Positions 54,400 through 63,237 of a stretch of 64,000 bases of DNA are shown here, in pieces. The position numbers were made by a program, and so were the translations under genes. The DNA comes from Pseudoalteromonas sp. MM1 (GTDB taxonomy: Bacteria; Pseudomonadota; Gammaproteobacteria; Enterobacterales; Alteromonadaceae): positions 1,488,001 through 1,552,000 of the forward strand of contig NZ_AP027922.1 in the NCBI RefSeq assembly GCF_030296835.1, read 5' to 3'. Under the pieces are notes generated by a model. That model saw only the letters and a program-made list of their open reading frames with translations. It was not told where the DNA came from and searched no databases. Within the stretch, counting starts at the first letter, position 1. Each line of letters begins with the position of its first letter.

Positions 54400-55597
54400 A
54401 AAACTTGTACCACTTAGCGCTTTATTGAGCGCTATGATAGCTGCACCTGCTGCTGCTAATTTGCAACCGGGTAGCGTTATGACTAAAGATGGGGCCGAAA
54501 TTACCCCTACGTTACAAACTGGTATTAGTAGTAACAGTAACTTTTTTAGCACCCCGAACGATGAAGAGTCGCGCTTAATTTGGACCATAACCCCGAATGT
54601 TAAAGCGGTTATTGAAGATGGCCCAGATAGCTATAGCCTAGACTTAGGCACTAGCAGCTCGTTACATAATGAAGATACTGCCGACAACTTTACCCAAGTA
54701 AATATAGGTGCAGGTGTACATAAAGAATTTACTAGCCAGCATAGGTTAGATATTAACGGCGATGCCGATTGGTTATATGAACCTCGTGGCAGTGGTTTAA
54801 CCGAAGGCTTAGGCGATGCAGTTAACGAGCTTGTAAAGTACCAACAACACAATGTGTTAGCACGTTATGAGTACGGTGCGCAAAGCTCAAAAGCGCAAGT
54901 GGCGTTAAGTGCTGGTTTTTTTAGTAAAAAATACCAAAATTTTAGAGAAGTATCGCAGTACCGTGACTACGATAAATCGTTATTAGGCGTTACCGGTTAT
55001 TATAATACCCAAGCCGCAACACGCACCTTTTTAGAAATTAAACAAGAAAACTACCGATACGATGTGTTAGCCAGTAGTGGTATATCGCGTGACAGCGACG
55101 ATATAAAAGTACTTGCAGGTATGGAGTGGGAGGCTACAGCGGTTACTTCTGGCTCGTTTAAAGTGGGTTATCAGAATAAAGACTTTGACTCGAGTGAGCG
55201 TGAAAACTTTAGTGGTTTAAGTTGGGAGGCGGCCATTAACTGGCAACCACTTACATACTCTACTGTACGGTTTATGACTAGTCGCGCTGCAAAAGACCCA
55301 CTAGTACAAGGCGATTACATTAAAGAGAGCGTTTATGGTGTTAATTGGACCCATAGTTGGAGCGATTACTTAAGCTCACTTGCAAGCGTTAATTATATTG
55401 ACGAGCAGTATACTGGCGACGTTGGCCGTAAAGATAAAACTAAAAACCTCCGTTTAGGTTTAAATTATGTAGCGAGCAATTTTGGCATGGTTTCTACCTA
55501 TGTAGATTTTATGGATAAAAATTCTACAGTAAATGCTATTGAGTTTGACCGTGTAATTGTAGGTGTTAACTTTACTTTTGCGTTAAAGGCTAATTAA
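54383..55597 (+). CDS. Outer-membrane beta-barrel protein of EPS export (VpsM-like)
   Basis: 404-aa outer-membrane protein with signal peptide (MHTKKLVPLSALLSAMIAAPAAA-N) and alternating amphipathic strands throughout, ending NFTFALKAN. The start of the mature part (LQPGSVMTKDGAEITPTLQTGISSNSNFFSTP) is typical of the barrel encoded next to the initiating transferase in vps-like loci. It overlaps the WcaJ-type gene and shares one base with the next gene (TAATG), so all are probably cotranslated. Function in export or secretion of the polymer is inferred. Confidence 0.85.
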   Translation: MQMHTKKLVPLSALLSAMIAAPAAANLQPGSVMTKDGAEITPTLQTGISSNSNFFSTPNDEESRLIWTITPNVKAVIEDGPDSYSLDLGTSSSLHNEDTADNFTQVNIGAGVHKEFTSQHRLDINGDADWLYEPRGSGLTEGLGDAVNELVKYQQHNVLARYEYGAQSSKAQVALSAGFFSKKYQNFREVSQYRDYDKSLLGVTGYYNTQAATRTFLEIKQENYRYDVLASSGISRDSDDIKVLAGMEWEATAVTSGSFKVGYQNKDFDSSERENFSGLSWEAAINWQPLTYSTVRFMTSRAAKDPLVQGDYIKESVYGVNWTHSWSDYLSSLASVNYIDEQYTGDVGRKDKTKNLRLGLNYVASNFGMVSTYVDFMDKNSTVNAIEFDRVIVGVNFTFALKAN

Positions 55598-56115
55598 TGA
55601 AGTATTGTTTTAGTTTAATGCTGCTTGTATTTAGCAGCATTTGTTTTGCTCAATCTGCGCAAAATTATGTATTAGGTGCAGGTGATAAGGTTGAAATTAA
55701 AGTATTTGGTCAACCAGATTTAGAGGTTACTGCACTATTAGGTAACAGTGGTGAGGTTAACTACCCATTTTTAGGAAAAGTTAAACTTGCAGGTTTAAAT
55801 ACCTCAGAGGTTGAGCAGGTAATAACACAAGGTTTAAAACCAGACTATTTAGTAAACCCTAATGTTTATGTGCAAGTTATAGAATATCGGCCTTTTTATA
55901 TCCACGGTGAAGTAAAAGATCCTGGTGCTTATCCTTATCAGCCCGCAATGACCGTTAACCAAGCAATAGCTCTTGCGGGCGGGTTAACCGAGCGTGCATC
56001 TACCGATAAAATTTATATTTTTAAAGAACAAACTAAACAGCAGCAACAAAAAGGTAGTTTAAATAGCCAAATTGCAGCGGGCGATACTATAAAAATTGAA
56101 CAACGCTTGTTTTAA
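55597..56115 (+). CDS. Wza/VpsN-like polysaccharide export protein
   Basis: 172-aa periplasmic/outer-membrane export protein, much shorter than Wza (about 380). A signal peptide (MKYCFSLMLLVFSSICFA-Q) with no lipobox Cys is followed by the polysaccharide export domain (YVLGAGDKVEIKVFGQPDLEVTALLGNSGEVNYPFLGKVKLAGLNTSEVEQVI) and one SLBB domain (FYIHGEVKDPGAYPYQPAMTVNQAIALAGG). The lack of the C-terminal membrane-spanning helix of Wza suggests that the barrel encoded upstream forms the outer-membrane part. Confidence 0.92.
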   Translation: MKYCFSLMLLVFSSICFAQSAQNYVLGAGDKVEIKVFGQPDLEVTALLGNSGEVNYPFLGKVKLAGLNTSEVEQVITQGLKPDYLVNPNVYVQVIEYRPFYIHGEVKDPGAYPYQPAMTVNQAIALAGGLTERASTDKIYIFKEQTKQQQQKGSLNSQIAAGDTIKIEQRLF

Positions 56116-56137
56116 GCAGTTTACAAGGCAGTAATTA

Positions 56138-58345
56138 ATGAACCAAACATCCGAAAACTTAAACAGTAATGAAGAAATTATTGATTTAAGTGCATATATT
56201 AATGTTATTAAGCGCGCCAAGTGGCGAATTTTAGGTTTTGCGACTGTAGTTACATTATTAACTATTATGGTGGCCCTTACCTTAGTGCCTAAGTATGTTG
56301 CAACGGCTACATTACTTATTGAGGCAGAACAAACCAAAGCAGTTAGCTTTGAAGAAATATACGGGTTAGATTCTACTAAAAAAGAATATTACCTAACTCA
56401 GTTTGAGGTTATTAAGTCTGACAGTATTGCTCGCGAAGTGATTACAAAACTTGATTTAAAAAACCATAAAGATTTTACTGCTAAACCCTCGGCTATTAGT
56501 GAAGTTAAAGAGGCTATAAAATCTTACTTGCCTTTTTTAAACAAAAAAGAAGCCACTGTGTATTCTGCGGAAGAAGAAGCTGAGCGTGAAATGTTAGGTT
56601 TACTAGCTGCGTTTAAGTCTCGCCTTTCTGTTTCGCCTATCCGCAAAACTCAATTAGTACGTGTAAGTTTTGAGTCGAGCGACCCGAAGTTAGCGGCACT
56701 TGTTGCAAATACAGTGGGTGAAGTCTATATAGAAAGCCAAATGCGTGCAAAAATGGGCATTACGCAACAAGCATCTAGCTGGCTAAACACGCGTTTGTCT
56801 CAACTTCGTGTTCAGTTAGATGACTCTGAGGTACGTTTGCAGGCTTACCGAGAGCAGCAAAAACTAGTTGATATTGAAGGGATAGCGGGCCTTGCAACGC
56901 AAGAGCTTGAGCAGATATCGGAACAATTAGTAAAAGCGCGAAACGAAAAAAACAACCTAGAAAGCATTAACCGTGTAATTAGTGAATATGGCAACAATAA
57001 CTTAGAATTGTTAGGCAGCATGCCTGAAATCACTTCTCATAGAGTAATACAAGATGTAAAGCGAGAGGTTATATTAGTCGAACGTAAGCTAAGTGACTTA
57101 AGCGAAGTATATGGCCCTAAACACCCTAAAATAATTTCTGCTAAGGCTGAACTTGCCACTGTAAAAAACAACCTAAATAAACAAATTAAAGGCCTTATTA
57201 CCGGCATTGAAAAAGAGCTAAACCGAGTAACGCGAACTGTTAGTGCGCTTGAACGCGACTTAGTTAAAATACGCGCTGAATACCAAGACATTACCCGCAA
57301 AGAAACCAAATATAACCAACTAAAACGTGAAGTTGAAACTAACCGTAATATATTTAATACGTTTTTATCTCGCTCTAAAGAAACCGAGGTAACAAGTGAC
57401 TTTAGCTCAGCTGCTGCACGATTTACCGACCGTGCCTATGCACCAAAAGACCCTGCTAAACCAAATAAAAAACTTATTGTTATTTTGGCATTTGTTGCAA
57501 GTTTTGGTTTTGCTGTTGTAATGAGCTTTGTATTTGATGCCTTAAACGATACCGTTAAAACTAAAAACGATGTTGAGAGTAAACTCGCTCAGCGTATGTT
57601 AGGTTTATTACCTAATGTACCTATGCCTAAAAAGAGCGTATTCCCCATACATGCTTACCTTGATGATAACTACAGGCGTTTTGCAGAGTCTGTGCGTACA
57701 TTTCGTACTAGTTTATTGTTAACTCAGTTAGAGCGCGACCATAAGGTTATTGCTGTTACATCGAGCTCGCCGGGTGAGGGTAAAACAACTACCTCAGCTA
57801 ATTTAGCAATGTCGCTTGCGCAAATGGGTAAAGTATTACTTATTGATGCAGATTTGCGTAAACCAAGTATAGCAAAGCGCTTTGATATACCGGTATTTCA
57901 CCCTGGGCTGAGTAATTTAATTATAGGCACCGAGCAGTTTAGTGAATGTGTGCATGTTGATGGGCAATCGGGTGTGGCTATTATGCCTAGTGGGCAAATT
58001 CCTGGTAACCCGTTGGAGCTTTTATCTAGCTCGCGCTTTAACGAAGTGCTCGATGTGCTAAAATCTAAGTACGATCATATTATTATTGATACACCGCCTA
58101 CTCAGGCAGTGAGTGATGCACTTGTTATTTCACAAAGTGCTGATTCGGTAATTTATGTGGTTAAATCGGACGTTACTCGTATTAAACCAATAAAAGCAGG
58201 TATAGAGCGTTTATTTGAGTCTAAAGCGCATGTTGCGGGTATTGTGTTGAATAAAGTTGATATGAGTAAAAGTAAAGATGAGCATAGCCATGGCTATTAC
58301 GATTATTACGACTACTCGCAAAAGCCTGAGCAACCAACCTCTTAA
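56138..58345 (+). CDS. Wzc-like polysaccharide co-polymerase and tyrosine autokinase
   Basis: Inner-membrane bacterial tyrosine kinase of 735 aa controlling chain length and export. The N-terminal Wzz domain has a first TM at about 30-52 and periplasmic coiled coils (about 215-400); a second TM is at about 445-465. The kinase domain carries Walker A SSSPGEGKTTTSANLA (about residue 545), Walker A' VLLIDADLRKPS and Walker B IIIDTPPTQAVSDALV, and a C-terminal Tyr cluster HGYYDYYDYSQ as the autophosphorylation site. The cognate phosphatase gene follows after 13 bases. Confidence 0.96.
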   Translation: MNQTSENLNSNEEIIDLSAYINVIKRAKWRILGFATVVTLLTIMVALTLVPKYVATATLLIEAEQTKAVSFEEIYGLDSTKKEYYLTQFEVIKSDSIAREVITKLDLKNHKDFTAKPSAISEVKEAIKSYLPFLNKKEATVYSAEEEAEREMLGLLAAFKSRLSVSPIRKTQLVRVSFESSDPKLAALVANTVGEVYIESQMRAKMGITQQASSWLNTRLSQLRVQLDDSEVRLQAYREQQKLVDIEGIAGLATQELEQISEQLVKARNEKNNLESINRVISEYGNNNLELLGSMPEITSHRVIQDVKREVILVERKLSDLSEVYGPKHPKIISAKAELATVKNNLNKQIKGLITGIEKELNRVTRTVSALERDLVKIRAEYQDITRKETKYNQLKREVETNRNIFNTFLSRSKETEVTSDFSSAAARFTDRAYAPKDPAKPNKKLIVILAFVASFGFAVVMSFVFDALNDTVKTKNDVESKLAQRMLGLLPNVPMPKKSVFPIHAYLDDNYRRFAESVRTFRTSLLLTQLERDHKVIAVTSSSPGEGKTTTSANLAMSLAQMGKVLLIDADLRKPSIAKRFDIPVFHPGLSNLIIGTEQFSECVHVDGQSGVAIMPSGQIPGNPLELLSSSRFNEVLDVLKSKYDHIIIDTPPTQAVSDALVISQSADSVIYVVKSDVTRIKPIKAGIERLFESKAHVAGIVLNKVDMSKSKDEHSHGYYDYYDYSQKPEQPTS

Positions 58346-58358
58346 TTGCTAAAAATTT

Positions 58359-59087
58359 ATGTTTGATATTCATTCGCATATTTTGCCAGGCATTGACGAT
58401 GGCGCTAAAGATTTAAACGAATCTTTAGCGCTATTAAAAATAGCGCAAGATGATGGAATAACACACATGGTGGCAACCCCGCATATTCATATAGGCCGAT
58501 TTAATAACTCAGCAAAAGCACTTAATAATGACATTGATGTTTTAAAGCAAGAGGCTTTTAATGCAGGTATTGATTTAAAGCTTGCGGTAGCTGCAGAGGT
58601 TAGGCTCGACATTGAATTAATGGCGATGGTTATGGCGGGGCAGTTACCTTTTATTGGTGCGTTAGATTCGGTTAATTATTTGTTGTTAGAGTTACCGCAT
58701 TCCCACGTACCGCAAGGCTACGATAAGTTTATAAATTGGCTATCTAAGCAAAATATAAAAGCGATAATTCCTCACCCCGAACGCAACAGAGATATTCAAG
58801 CAAACCCATTTTATATTGAGCGTTTAAAGCAGTTAGGTTGTGATTTTCAGTTAACAGCCTCAAGCATAGAAGGGGCGTGGGGCGATACTGCTAAAGCAAT
58901 TAGTATTGATATGCTACAAAAAGGCTTGGTTAGTTATGTTGCAAGCGATGCCCACTCAGTCAAACGCAGGCCTCCATTATTAAGTAATGCAAAAAGGCTC
59001 GTTACCGATTTAATAGGTGAGTTAGAAGCACAACACTTGTTTGTTAACAATCCACAGCGTTTAACAGAGTCTTTGTTTGATGAGTAA
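58359..59087 (+). CDS. CpsB/YwqE-type PHP-domain tyrosine phosphatase
   Basis: Mn-dependent protein-tyrosine phosphatase of the PHP fold, 242 aa, expected to dephosphorylate the Wzc-like kinase. Metal ligands: FDIHSHILPGIDDGAKD, ATPHIHIG, AEVRLD, ELPHSHVP, IIPHPERNRDI and YVASDAHSVKRRPP. This type is usual in Gram-positive capsule loci; most gammaproteobacterial Wzc systems use a low-molecular-weight phosphatase (Wzb) instead. Its 3' end overlaps the next gene by 8 bases. Confidence 0.94.
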   Translation: MFDIHSHILPGIDDGAKDLNESLALLKIAQDDGITHMVATPHIHIGRFNNSAKALNNDIDVLKQEAFNAGIDLKLAVAAEVRLDIELMAMVMAGQLPFIGALDSVNYLLLELPHSHVPQGYDKFINWLSKQNIKAIIPHPERNRDIQANPFYIERLKQLGCDFQLTASSIEGAWGDTAKAISIDMLQKGLVSYVASDAHSVKRRPPLLSNAKRLVTDLIGELEAQHLFVNNPQRLTESLFDE

Positions 59088-59775
59088 TTTAAAAAAGCTA
59101 ACTCAAATTACATTGCTTGCAATTATTACTTTGTTTATTAGTTTTGAAAGCATACAAAGTATGCGCGCTAATGCATGGTATTTTAATGCATTAAATACGC
59201 TAAAACAGCCAAGTGATTTACTAACACCTCAAGAACTTAATCTTGCAAACGAGGCAATAACACTCGCCACACAACTTGAGCCTCTCCAAGCGCATTATTG
59301 GCAGCTAAGTGCGTATATAAAAATGCTTAGTTTAACAAAAAATAATCTAAACGTTAAAAGCGCTCCTAAAGTATATAAGCAAGTAGAGTCTTCTCTTTTA
59401 AATTCGTTAAAGCACAGAACGTCGTGGGCCGAAACATGGATAGACTTAGCTAAAGTAACAAGTTATCAAGAGGGGGCAAGTGATCGTGTGTTTGGTTATA
59501 TTCAGCAGGCTAAAAAAGCAGGCCCTTATAAAATAGATGTTCACTTAGGTATTATTGAAATAGCGCTTGTTAACTGGCAGCAACTCCCTCCAAAATATAA
59601 AGCTTTGTATGTTAGCGAGCTTAGCCTTGCAGCCAAGCATGGTTATAAATTTTCACGTGCGTTTGAGATAGCTAAGCAAACAGATACACTCCCTACTTTA
59701 TGTTTGTCTCTTCAGTTTGGTGCACAATTTGAATCTGCCAGAAATAACTGGATGTTTAAAAAACATTGTAAATAG
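59080..59775 (+). CDS. VpsP-like membrane-anchored TPR-type protein
   Basis: 231-aa protein with one N-terminal membrane helix (LTQITLLAIITLFISFESIQ) and a helical, TPR-like periplasmic domain (ANEAITLATQLEPLQAHYWQLSAYIKML, TSWAETWIDLAKVTSYQEG). It matches the short last gene of vps-type EPS operons in position and topology; its molecular role is unknown. The ATG at 59080 is used; a TTG one codon earlier is unlikely. The plus-strand EPS gene series ends here. Confidence 0.75.
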   Translation: MSNLKKLTQITLLAIITLFISFESIQSMRANAWYFNALNTLKQPSDLLTPQELNLANEAITLATQLEPLQAHYWQLSAYIKMLSLTKNNLNVKSAPKVYKQVESSLLNSLKHRTSWAETWIDLAKVTSYQEGASDRVFGYIQQAKKAGPYKIDVHLGIIEIALVNWQQLPPKYKALYVSELSLAAKHGYKFSRAFEIAKQTDTLPTLCLSLQFGAQFESARNNWMFKKHCK

Positions 59776-59854
59776 GTCCTTGTTTAGGAAACGATTTCAG
59801 CTATTAGCTATTTAATCTCACTACCGAGAAAAAGTAAAATTACGTGCATTTACT

Positions 59855-60410
59855 TGTAGACGTTGCTTCTCACGTTAAAAGCATAGCTTCTTTTAAAAAA
59901 AATCATTCGCGCAAAAAGAAGCAAATGAGGAGTAAATATGAAGACATTAGCCAAGCTGCTTAATAACATTGTTCGTCAACCTTCTAAAGCGAAGCGTCTC
60001 TTAACCTCTTTGTGAAAATTACTAAAAACAAATTGCACAAAGAGAAGGAAATGAGGAGTAAATGAGAAGACATTAGCCAAGCTGCTTAATAGCTTTGTTC
60101 GTCAACCCTCTAAACCGAAGCGTCTCTTAACCTCTTTGTGAATAATTTTACTGTAGGCGCCTTGCTTGCTGGCGCTTTAATTTTTGAAAGCAGTTTGCTT
60201 TAAACAATTTTTGCGTGAGCAAGCTTCACGCCTACGAGGAATATGTTTAAGCTGATTATGTAGACGTTGAGCTTGCTCACGTTAGAAGCGCAGCTTCTTG
60301 TTAAAAGTGTATTTGCATTGAGAGAAGTAAATGAGAATATATAAAAATTGATATATTTGAATTTTTGGCCAATCCTCTAAAGCGCAGCGTCTCTAAGCTT
60401 CTTTTGAAAA
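59855..60410. repeat. Interspersed repeat family, locus C (three units plus an inverted piece)
   Basis: Two closely similar units share ATTAGCCAAGCTGCTTAATA, followed by GCGTCTCTTAACCTCTTTGTG-type right arms (about 59990-60014 and 60117-60140). A third, diverged unit begins TAGACGTTGAGCTTGCTCAC at 60261 and ends AAGCGCAGCGTCTCTAAGC near 60400. A 20-base piece GTGAGCAAGCTTCACGCCTA (about 60214-60233) is an inverted copy of the lead segment seen near 12032. Unit 1 carries a 25-codon frame (59938-60015, MKTLAKLLNN...SKAKRLLTSL); in unit 2 one small change in the start region breaks it. No other gene is visible in the 877-base gap. Confidence 0.8.
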
Positions 60411-60430
60411 ATCACAAAATCTAACCACAT

Positions 60431-60463
60431 AAAAAACCCAGAGCCATTGTTATTAGCTCTGGG
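60431..60463 (-). terminator. Rho-independent terminator, minus strand
   Basis: Stem CCCAGAGC / GCTCTGGG with an 11-base loop; followed on the minus strand by TTTTTT. It lies about 190 bases beyond the rsmF stop. It is preceded by a second small hairpin GGCTC-AACTAA-GAGCC (about 60472-60487), so it could end either the rsmF transcript or a short intergenic RNA. Confidence 0.8.
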
Positions 60464-60652
60464 CTACAAATGGCTCTTAGTTGAGCCTTGCGCTAACTAA
60501 ATACACTTTCGTAATTCTTAGGGAGAAGAAGAAAGTACTTTCAAGTGTAGTCAACTAATTTGCAAAACTCTAAATTTTGTTCATTAATTAATCGCAAATA
60601 ATAACAAAGGCTTAATAAAATTATGCACAGGTTAACCTTTGTGTTGAGTGGT

Positions 60653-62104
60653 TTATGCCCAGTTTATTAACTGGGTATTTTGCACAAGATCGCGTGGTAG
60701 AGAATTTTTGATCTTATTTTTTTGCCATTTACCCAGTCCAATAGGGCAGCCACATAAGGTTAATACTACTTCGCCGCTGGCTTTTGTAATGCCTTCTAGG
60801 CGTATGTCTTTACCATTAAAGTAGTCGTTTGCTTGCTCGTTTGTTAAAGCATACGTATTGCTTTTGCATTCATTACCAAACACGGTTGCAAACTCGTGGG
60901 TAAGCCTTACGCCATTTTTATGAATAATACCTAGTTGAATACCTAAACGTGCGTATTTAATTTTATTTTGCACGGCTTCAAATCCGTCAGGAAATAACCA
61001 CAGTTCTTTATCGCGCTGCATTAATTTACCTGGCAGCGTCTTTAAACCAAACTGCTTTTTAAGCTCGCTCATAAATAACGTGGTTTGTTTTTTATCAAAC
61101 TCGTTAAATGGAAACGCGCCTTTTTTTAGCGTTTGATTTGGGTTATTGCAGCTCGCTAGTTTTTTAAATTTAGCAATAAAAAAACCTTCACTGTCGTACG
61201 TTTGCGGCCATACATGTAAGTAACCCTCAGTGGTTGTTGCTTTTTCTGCGCCTTCAAATAAATCGCTTAGTGGTTGCGGCTCAATGTAGTCGCCAAATTC
61301 ACTCAGTAGGTAGTCGCACACGTTTTGATTTTCGAGCGGGGTGAGCGTACAGGTTGAATACACCAGTGTACCGCCTGGTTTTAATGCGTAAAATGCACTT
61401 TTAATTAAGTCTTTTTGTACTTGGGCAATCTCAATATTTGATTCTATTGACCAGTTTTTGAGTGCGTCGGCATCTTTTCGTACTGTCCCTTCGCCAGAGC
61501 AAGGCGCGTCGAGTAATATGCTATCAAAGCATTCAAACATGTAGTTACCAAATATGATGCCATCAAAGTGCGAAAGCGCACAGTTACCCACGCCCATACG
61601 TTTTAGTGTAGCGCTCAGTACTTTTAATCGTGATGACGAAAGCTCGTTGGCAATCAACACGCCTTGGTTATTCATTAGTGCGGCAAGTTGCGAGGTTTTA
61701 GAGCCAGGGGCTGATGCCATATCAAGCACATAGGTATTATTTTCATCTGAGTTTTTAATACTGTGTTTTAGTGCCATAGGCGGTAGCATTGAGCTTGCTT
61801 CTTGCACATACATTGCACCGCTTAGGTGTAGGTCGGTATTGCCCAGCGCTAAGTTTTGCTCTTCTTCGCTTGGGCGCTCTAGCCAAAAACCCTCGCTACA
61901 CCAAGGTATAGGGGTAAGCTGCCAGTTTTTTTGTTCTGCGCGCTTTAAAAACTCTTCAACCGAAATTTTTAACGTATTAACACGAATAGACTTTCTGAGC
62001 GGGCGACGACACGCGTTTATAAAATCGTCTAAATTGAGGTGCGCTGGTAAATAGGTTTTTACGTCGTCAATAAAGTGCTCAGGAATATAAGTGTTGGCGT
62101 TCAC
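60653..62104 (-). CDS. rsmF: 16S rRNA (cytosine-1407 C5) methyltransferase RsmF
   Basis: SAM-dependent m5C methyltransferase of 16S rRNA, 483 aa (E. coli RsmF about 479). The SAM motif is [19 protein letters not shown]; the two catalytic Cys motifs are [14 protein letters not shown] and [12 protein letters not shown]; the N-terminus has [12 protein letters not shown]. The C-terminal half (about 310-483) carries the RsmF-specific region and a PUA-like domain ending [11 protein letters not shown]. Monocistronic. Confidence 0.95.
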   Translation of the reverse strand: MNANTYIPEHFIDDVKTYLPAHLNLDDFINACRRPLRKSIRVNTLKISVEEFLKRAEQKNWQLTPIPWCSEGFWLERPSEEEQNLALGNTDLHLSGAMYVQEASSMLPPMALKHSIKNSDENNTYVLDMASAPGSKTSQLAALMNNQGVLIANELSSSRLKVLSATLKRMGVGNCALSHFDGIIFGNYMFECFDSILLDAPCSGEGTVRKDADALKNWSIESNIEIAQVQKDLIKSAFYALKPGGTLVYSTCTLTPLENQNVCDYLLSEFGDYIEPQPLSDLFEGAEKATTTEGYLHVWPQTYDSEGFFIAKFKKLASCNNPNQTLKKGAFPFNEFDKKQTTLFMSELKKQFGLKTLPGKLMQRDKELWLFPDGFEAVQNKIKYARLGIQLGIIHKNGVRLTHEFATVFGNECKSNTYALTNEQANDYFNGKDIRLEGITKASGEVVLTLCGCPIGLGKWQKNKIKNSLPRDLVQNTQLINWA

Positions 62105-62195
62105 GCGTTGGCTCGTATTAAAAAAATAAAGCGTGATATTAGCACTTTTAAGGCACTATTTCAGCGCTAAATAGCGGTTTTATAATTTACTAGCG

Positions 62196-62203
62196 TGTCG
62201 ACA
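62196..62203. promoter_or_regulatory. GTCGAC-centred palindrome 1 upstream of the GntR gene
   Basis: TGTCGACA, a perfect 8-base palindrome, between rsmF and the GntR gene. It shares its core with two further sites at 62258 and 62343; likely binding sites of the adjacent regulator. Confidence 0.5.
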
Positions 62204-62257
62204 TATTGTGTTTTTAGTTTAATTTTAAAGCAACTTTATACGACTTTAGATTAACTG

Positions 62258-62265
62258 TGTCGACA
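62258..62265. promoter_or_regulatory. GTCGAC-centred palindrome 2
   Basis: TGTCGACA followed by AT (TGTCGACAAT), 62 bases centre-to-centre from site 1, about six helical turns, and 39 bases before the predicted -35 element. Confidence 0.5.
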
Positions 62266-62303
62266 ATGGATGTGTTTTTTGCTCATTTAGGTAGGGTTAA
62301 GGG

Positions 62304-62332
62304 TTGACATGTTTTTTTATTAAGCACATAGT
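62304..62332 (+). promoter_or_regulatory. Predicted promoter of the GntR/prpB genes
   Basis: TTGACA at 62304-62309, a 17-base spacer and CATAGT at 62327-62332 (4 of 6 consensus). The predicted start of transcription is near 62339, so operator 3 lies just inside the transcript. Confidence 0.5.
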
Positions 62333-62342
62333 TAGCACATTA

Positions 62343-62354
62343 ATTGTCGACAAT
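62343..62354. promoter_or_regulatory. GTCGAC-centred palindrome 3 (perfect 12-base)
   Basis: ATTGTCGACAAT is a perfect 12-base palindrome starting about 4 bases after the predicted transcription start and 14 bases before the ATG. A regulator bound here would block initiation, which fits autorepression by the downstream GntR protein. Confidence 0.6.
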
Positions 62355-62367
62355 TTACTTATAAGCC

Positions 62368-63075
62368 ATGACACAACCTTTTTTAATCGATACACCTATT
62401 ACTACAGCTTCTGATCAAGTGTTTGTAGATATGCGCCGTGAAATAGTAGAGGGCAGTATAGAGCAAGGTAGTAAAATATCTGAGCCTGAGCTTGCAAAGC
62501 GTTACGGTGTAAGCCGTGCCACCCTCAGAGAAGCATTAAATCGTTTAGAAAGCTGTTATTTAGTTGAGCGTAAAGCCAATGTAGGTTGCCGTGTAGTGGC
62601 ACTCACTGCAGAGCGCTTAATTGAAGTATACCAAGTGCGAAGCTCTCTTGAAGGGTTGGCATGTAGGCTAGCTGCCGACAATATGGCCGCCGACGAGGTT
62701 AAAAGCCTAAAGCAATTACTCAATCAGCATTTACAAACGCAGCGCGTTAAAGAAGGCGAGTCGTACTATCAAGAAGCAGGCGATTTAGACTTTCATTATC
62801 GCATTATTAAAGGCAGTAAAAACGCGCACCTTATACATTTGTTGTGTAATGGGCTTTATCAGTTAATTCGTATGTACCGTGTGCAAATGGGTATGGTGGG
62901 GCCGCGCGTATCTAAAGCGTTTGACGAGCATTTAGCCATTATTAACGCAATAGAAAACCACGATGGTGAACTTGCAGAAATGCTGATGAAACGACATATA
63001 AGTGCATCGCAAGCCAATATTCAAACCAAATTTGATTTGCTGAATAAGCAAACAAAACACTTTGCTAAAAGCTAA
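62368..63075 (+). CDS. GntR-family (FCD) transcriptional regulator of the prp genes
   Basis: FadR-like regulator of 235 aa. A GntR winged helix (about 15-75: EPELAKRYGVSRATLREALNRLESCYLVERKANVGCRV) is followed by an FCD effector domain (about 85-220: RSSLEGLACRLAADNM, DLDFHYRIIKGSKNAHLIHLL, FDEHLAIINAIENHDGELAEMLMKRHI) with the His/Asp residues typical of metal and organic-acid binding. It lies directly before prpB, so it probably controls the 2-methylcitrate cycle with methylcitrate or a related acid as signal. The final codons AKS-stop are formed by the first copies of a heptamer repeat. Confidence 0.93.
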   Translation: MTQPFLIDTPITTASDQVFVDMRREIVEGSIEQGSKISEPELAKRYGVSRATLREALNRLESCYLVERKANVGCRVVALTAERLIEVYQVRSSLEGLACRLAADNMAADEVKSLKQLLNQHLQTQRVKEGESYYQEAGDLDFHYRIIKGSKNAHLIHLLCNGLYQLIRMYRVQMGMVGPRVSKAFDEHLAIINAIENHDGELAEMLMKRHISASQANIQTKFDLLNKQTKHFAKS

Positions 63076-63168
63076 AAGCTAAAAGCTAAAAGCTAAAAGC
63101 TAAAAGCTAAAAGCTAAAAGCTAAAAGCTAAAAGCTAAAAGCTAACAGCTAACAGCTAAAAGTTAAAA
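63064..63168 (+). repeat. Heptanucleotide tandem repeat (GCTAAAA)n between the GntR gene and prpB
   Basis: Eleven exact copies of GCTAAAA (63064-63140), two GCTAACA, one GCTAAAA and one GTTAAAA follow in phase, 15 units in all. The first two copies supply the last codons and stop of the GntR gene. Copy-number change would leave the regulator unchanged (each register soon meets TAA) but would alter the distance to prpB. Confidence 0.95.
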
Positions 63169-63237
63169 ACAGTCACAATTTAAGATTAAAAATATAAGTT
63201 ACTCCAAGTAGCAACCGTTCAAAGTGAGGAGAAAGTA

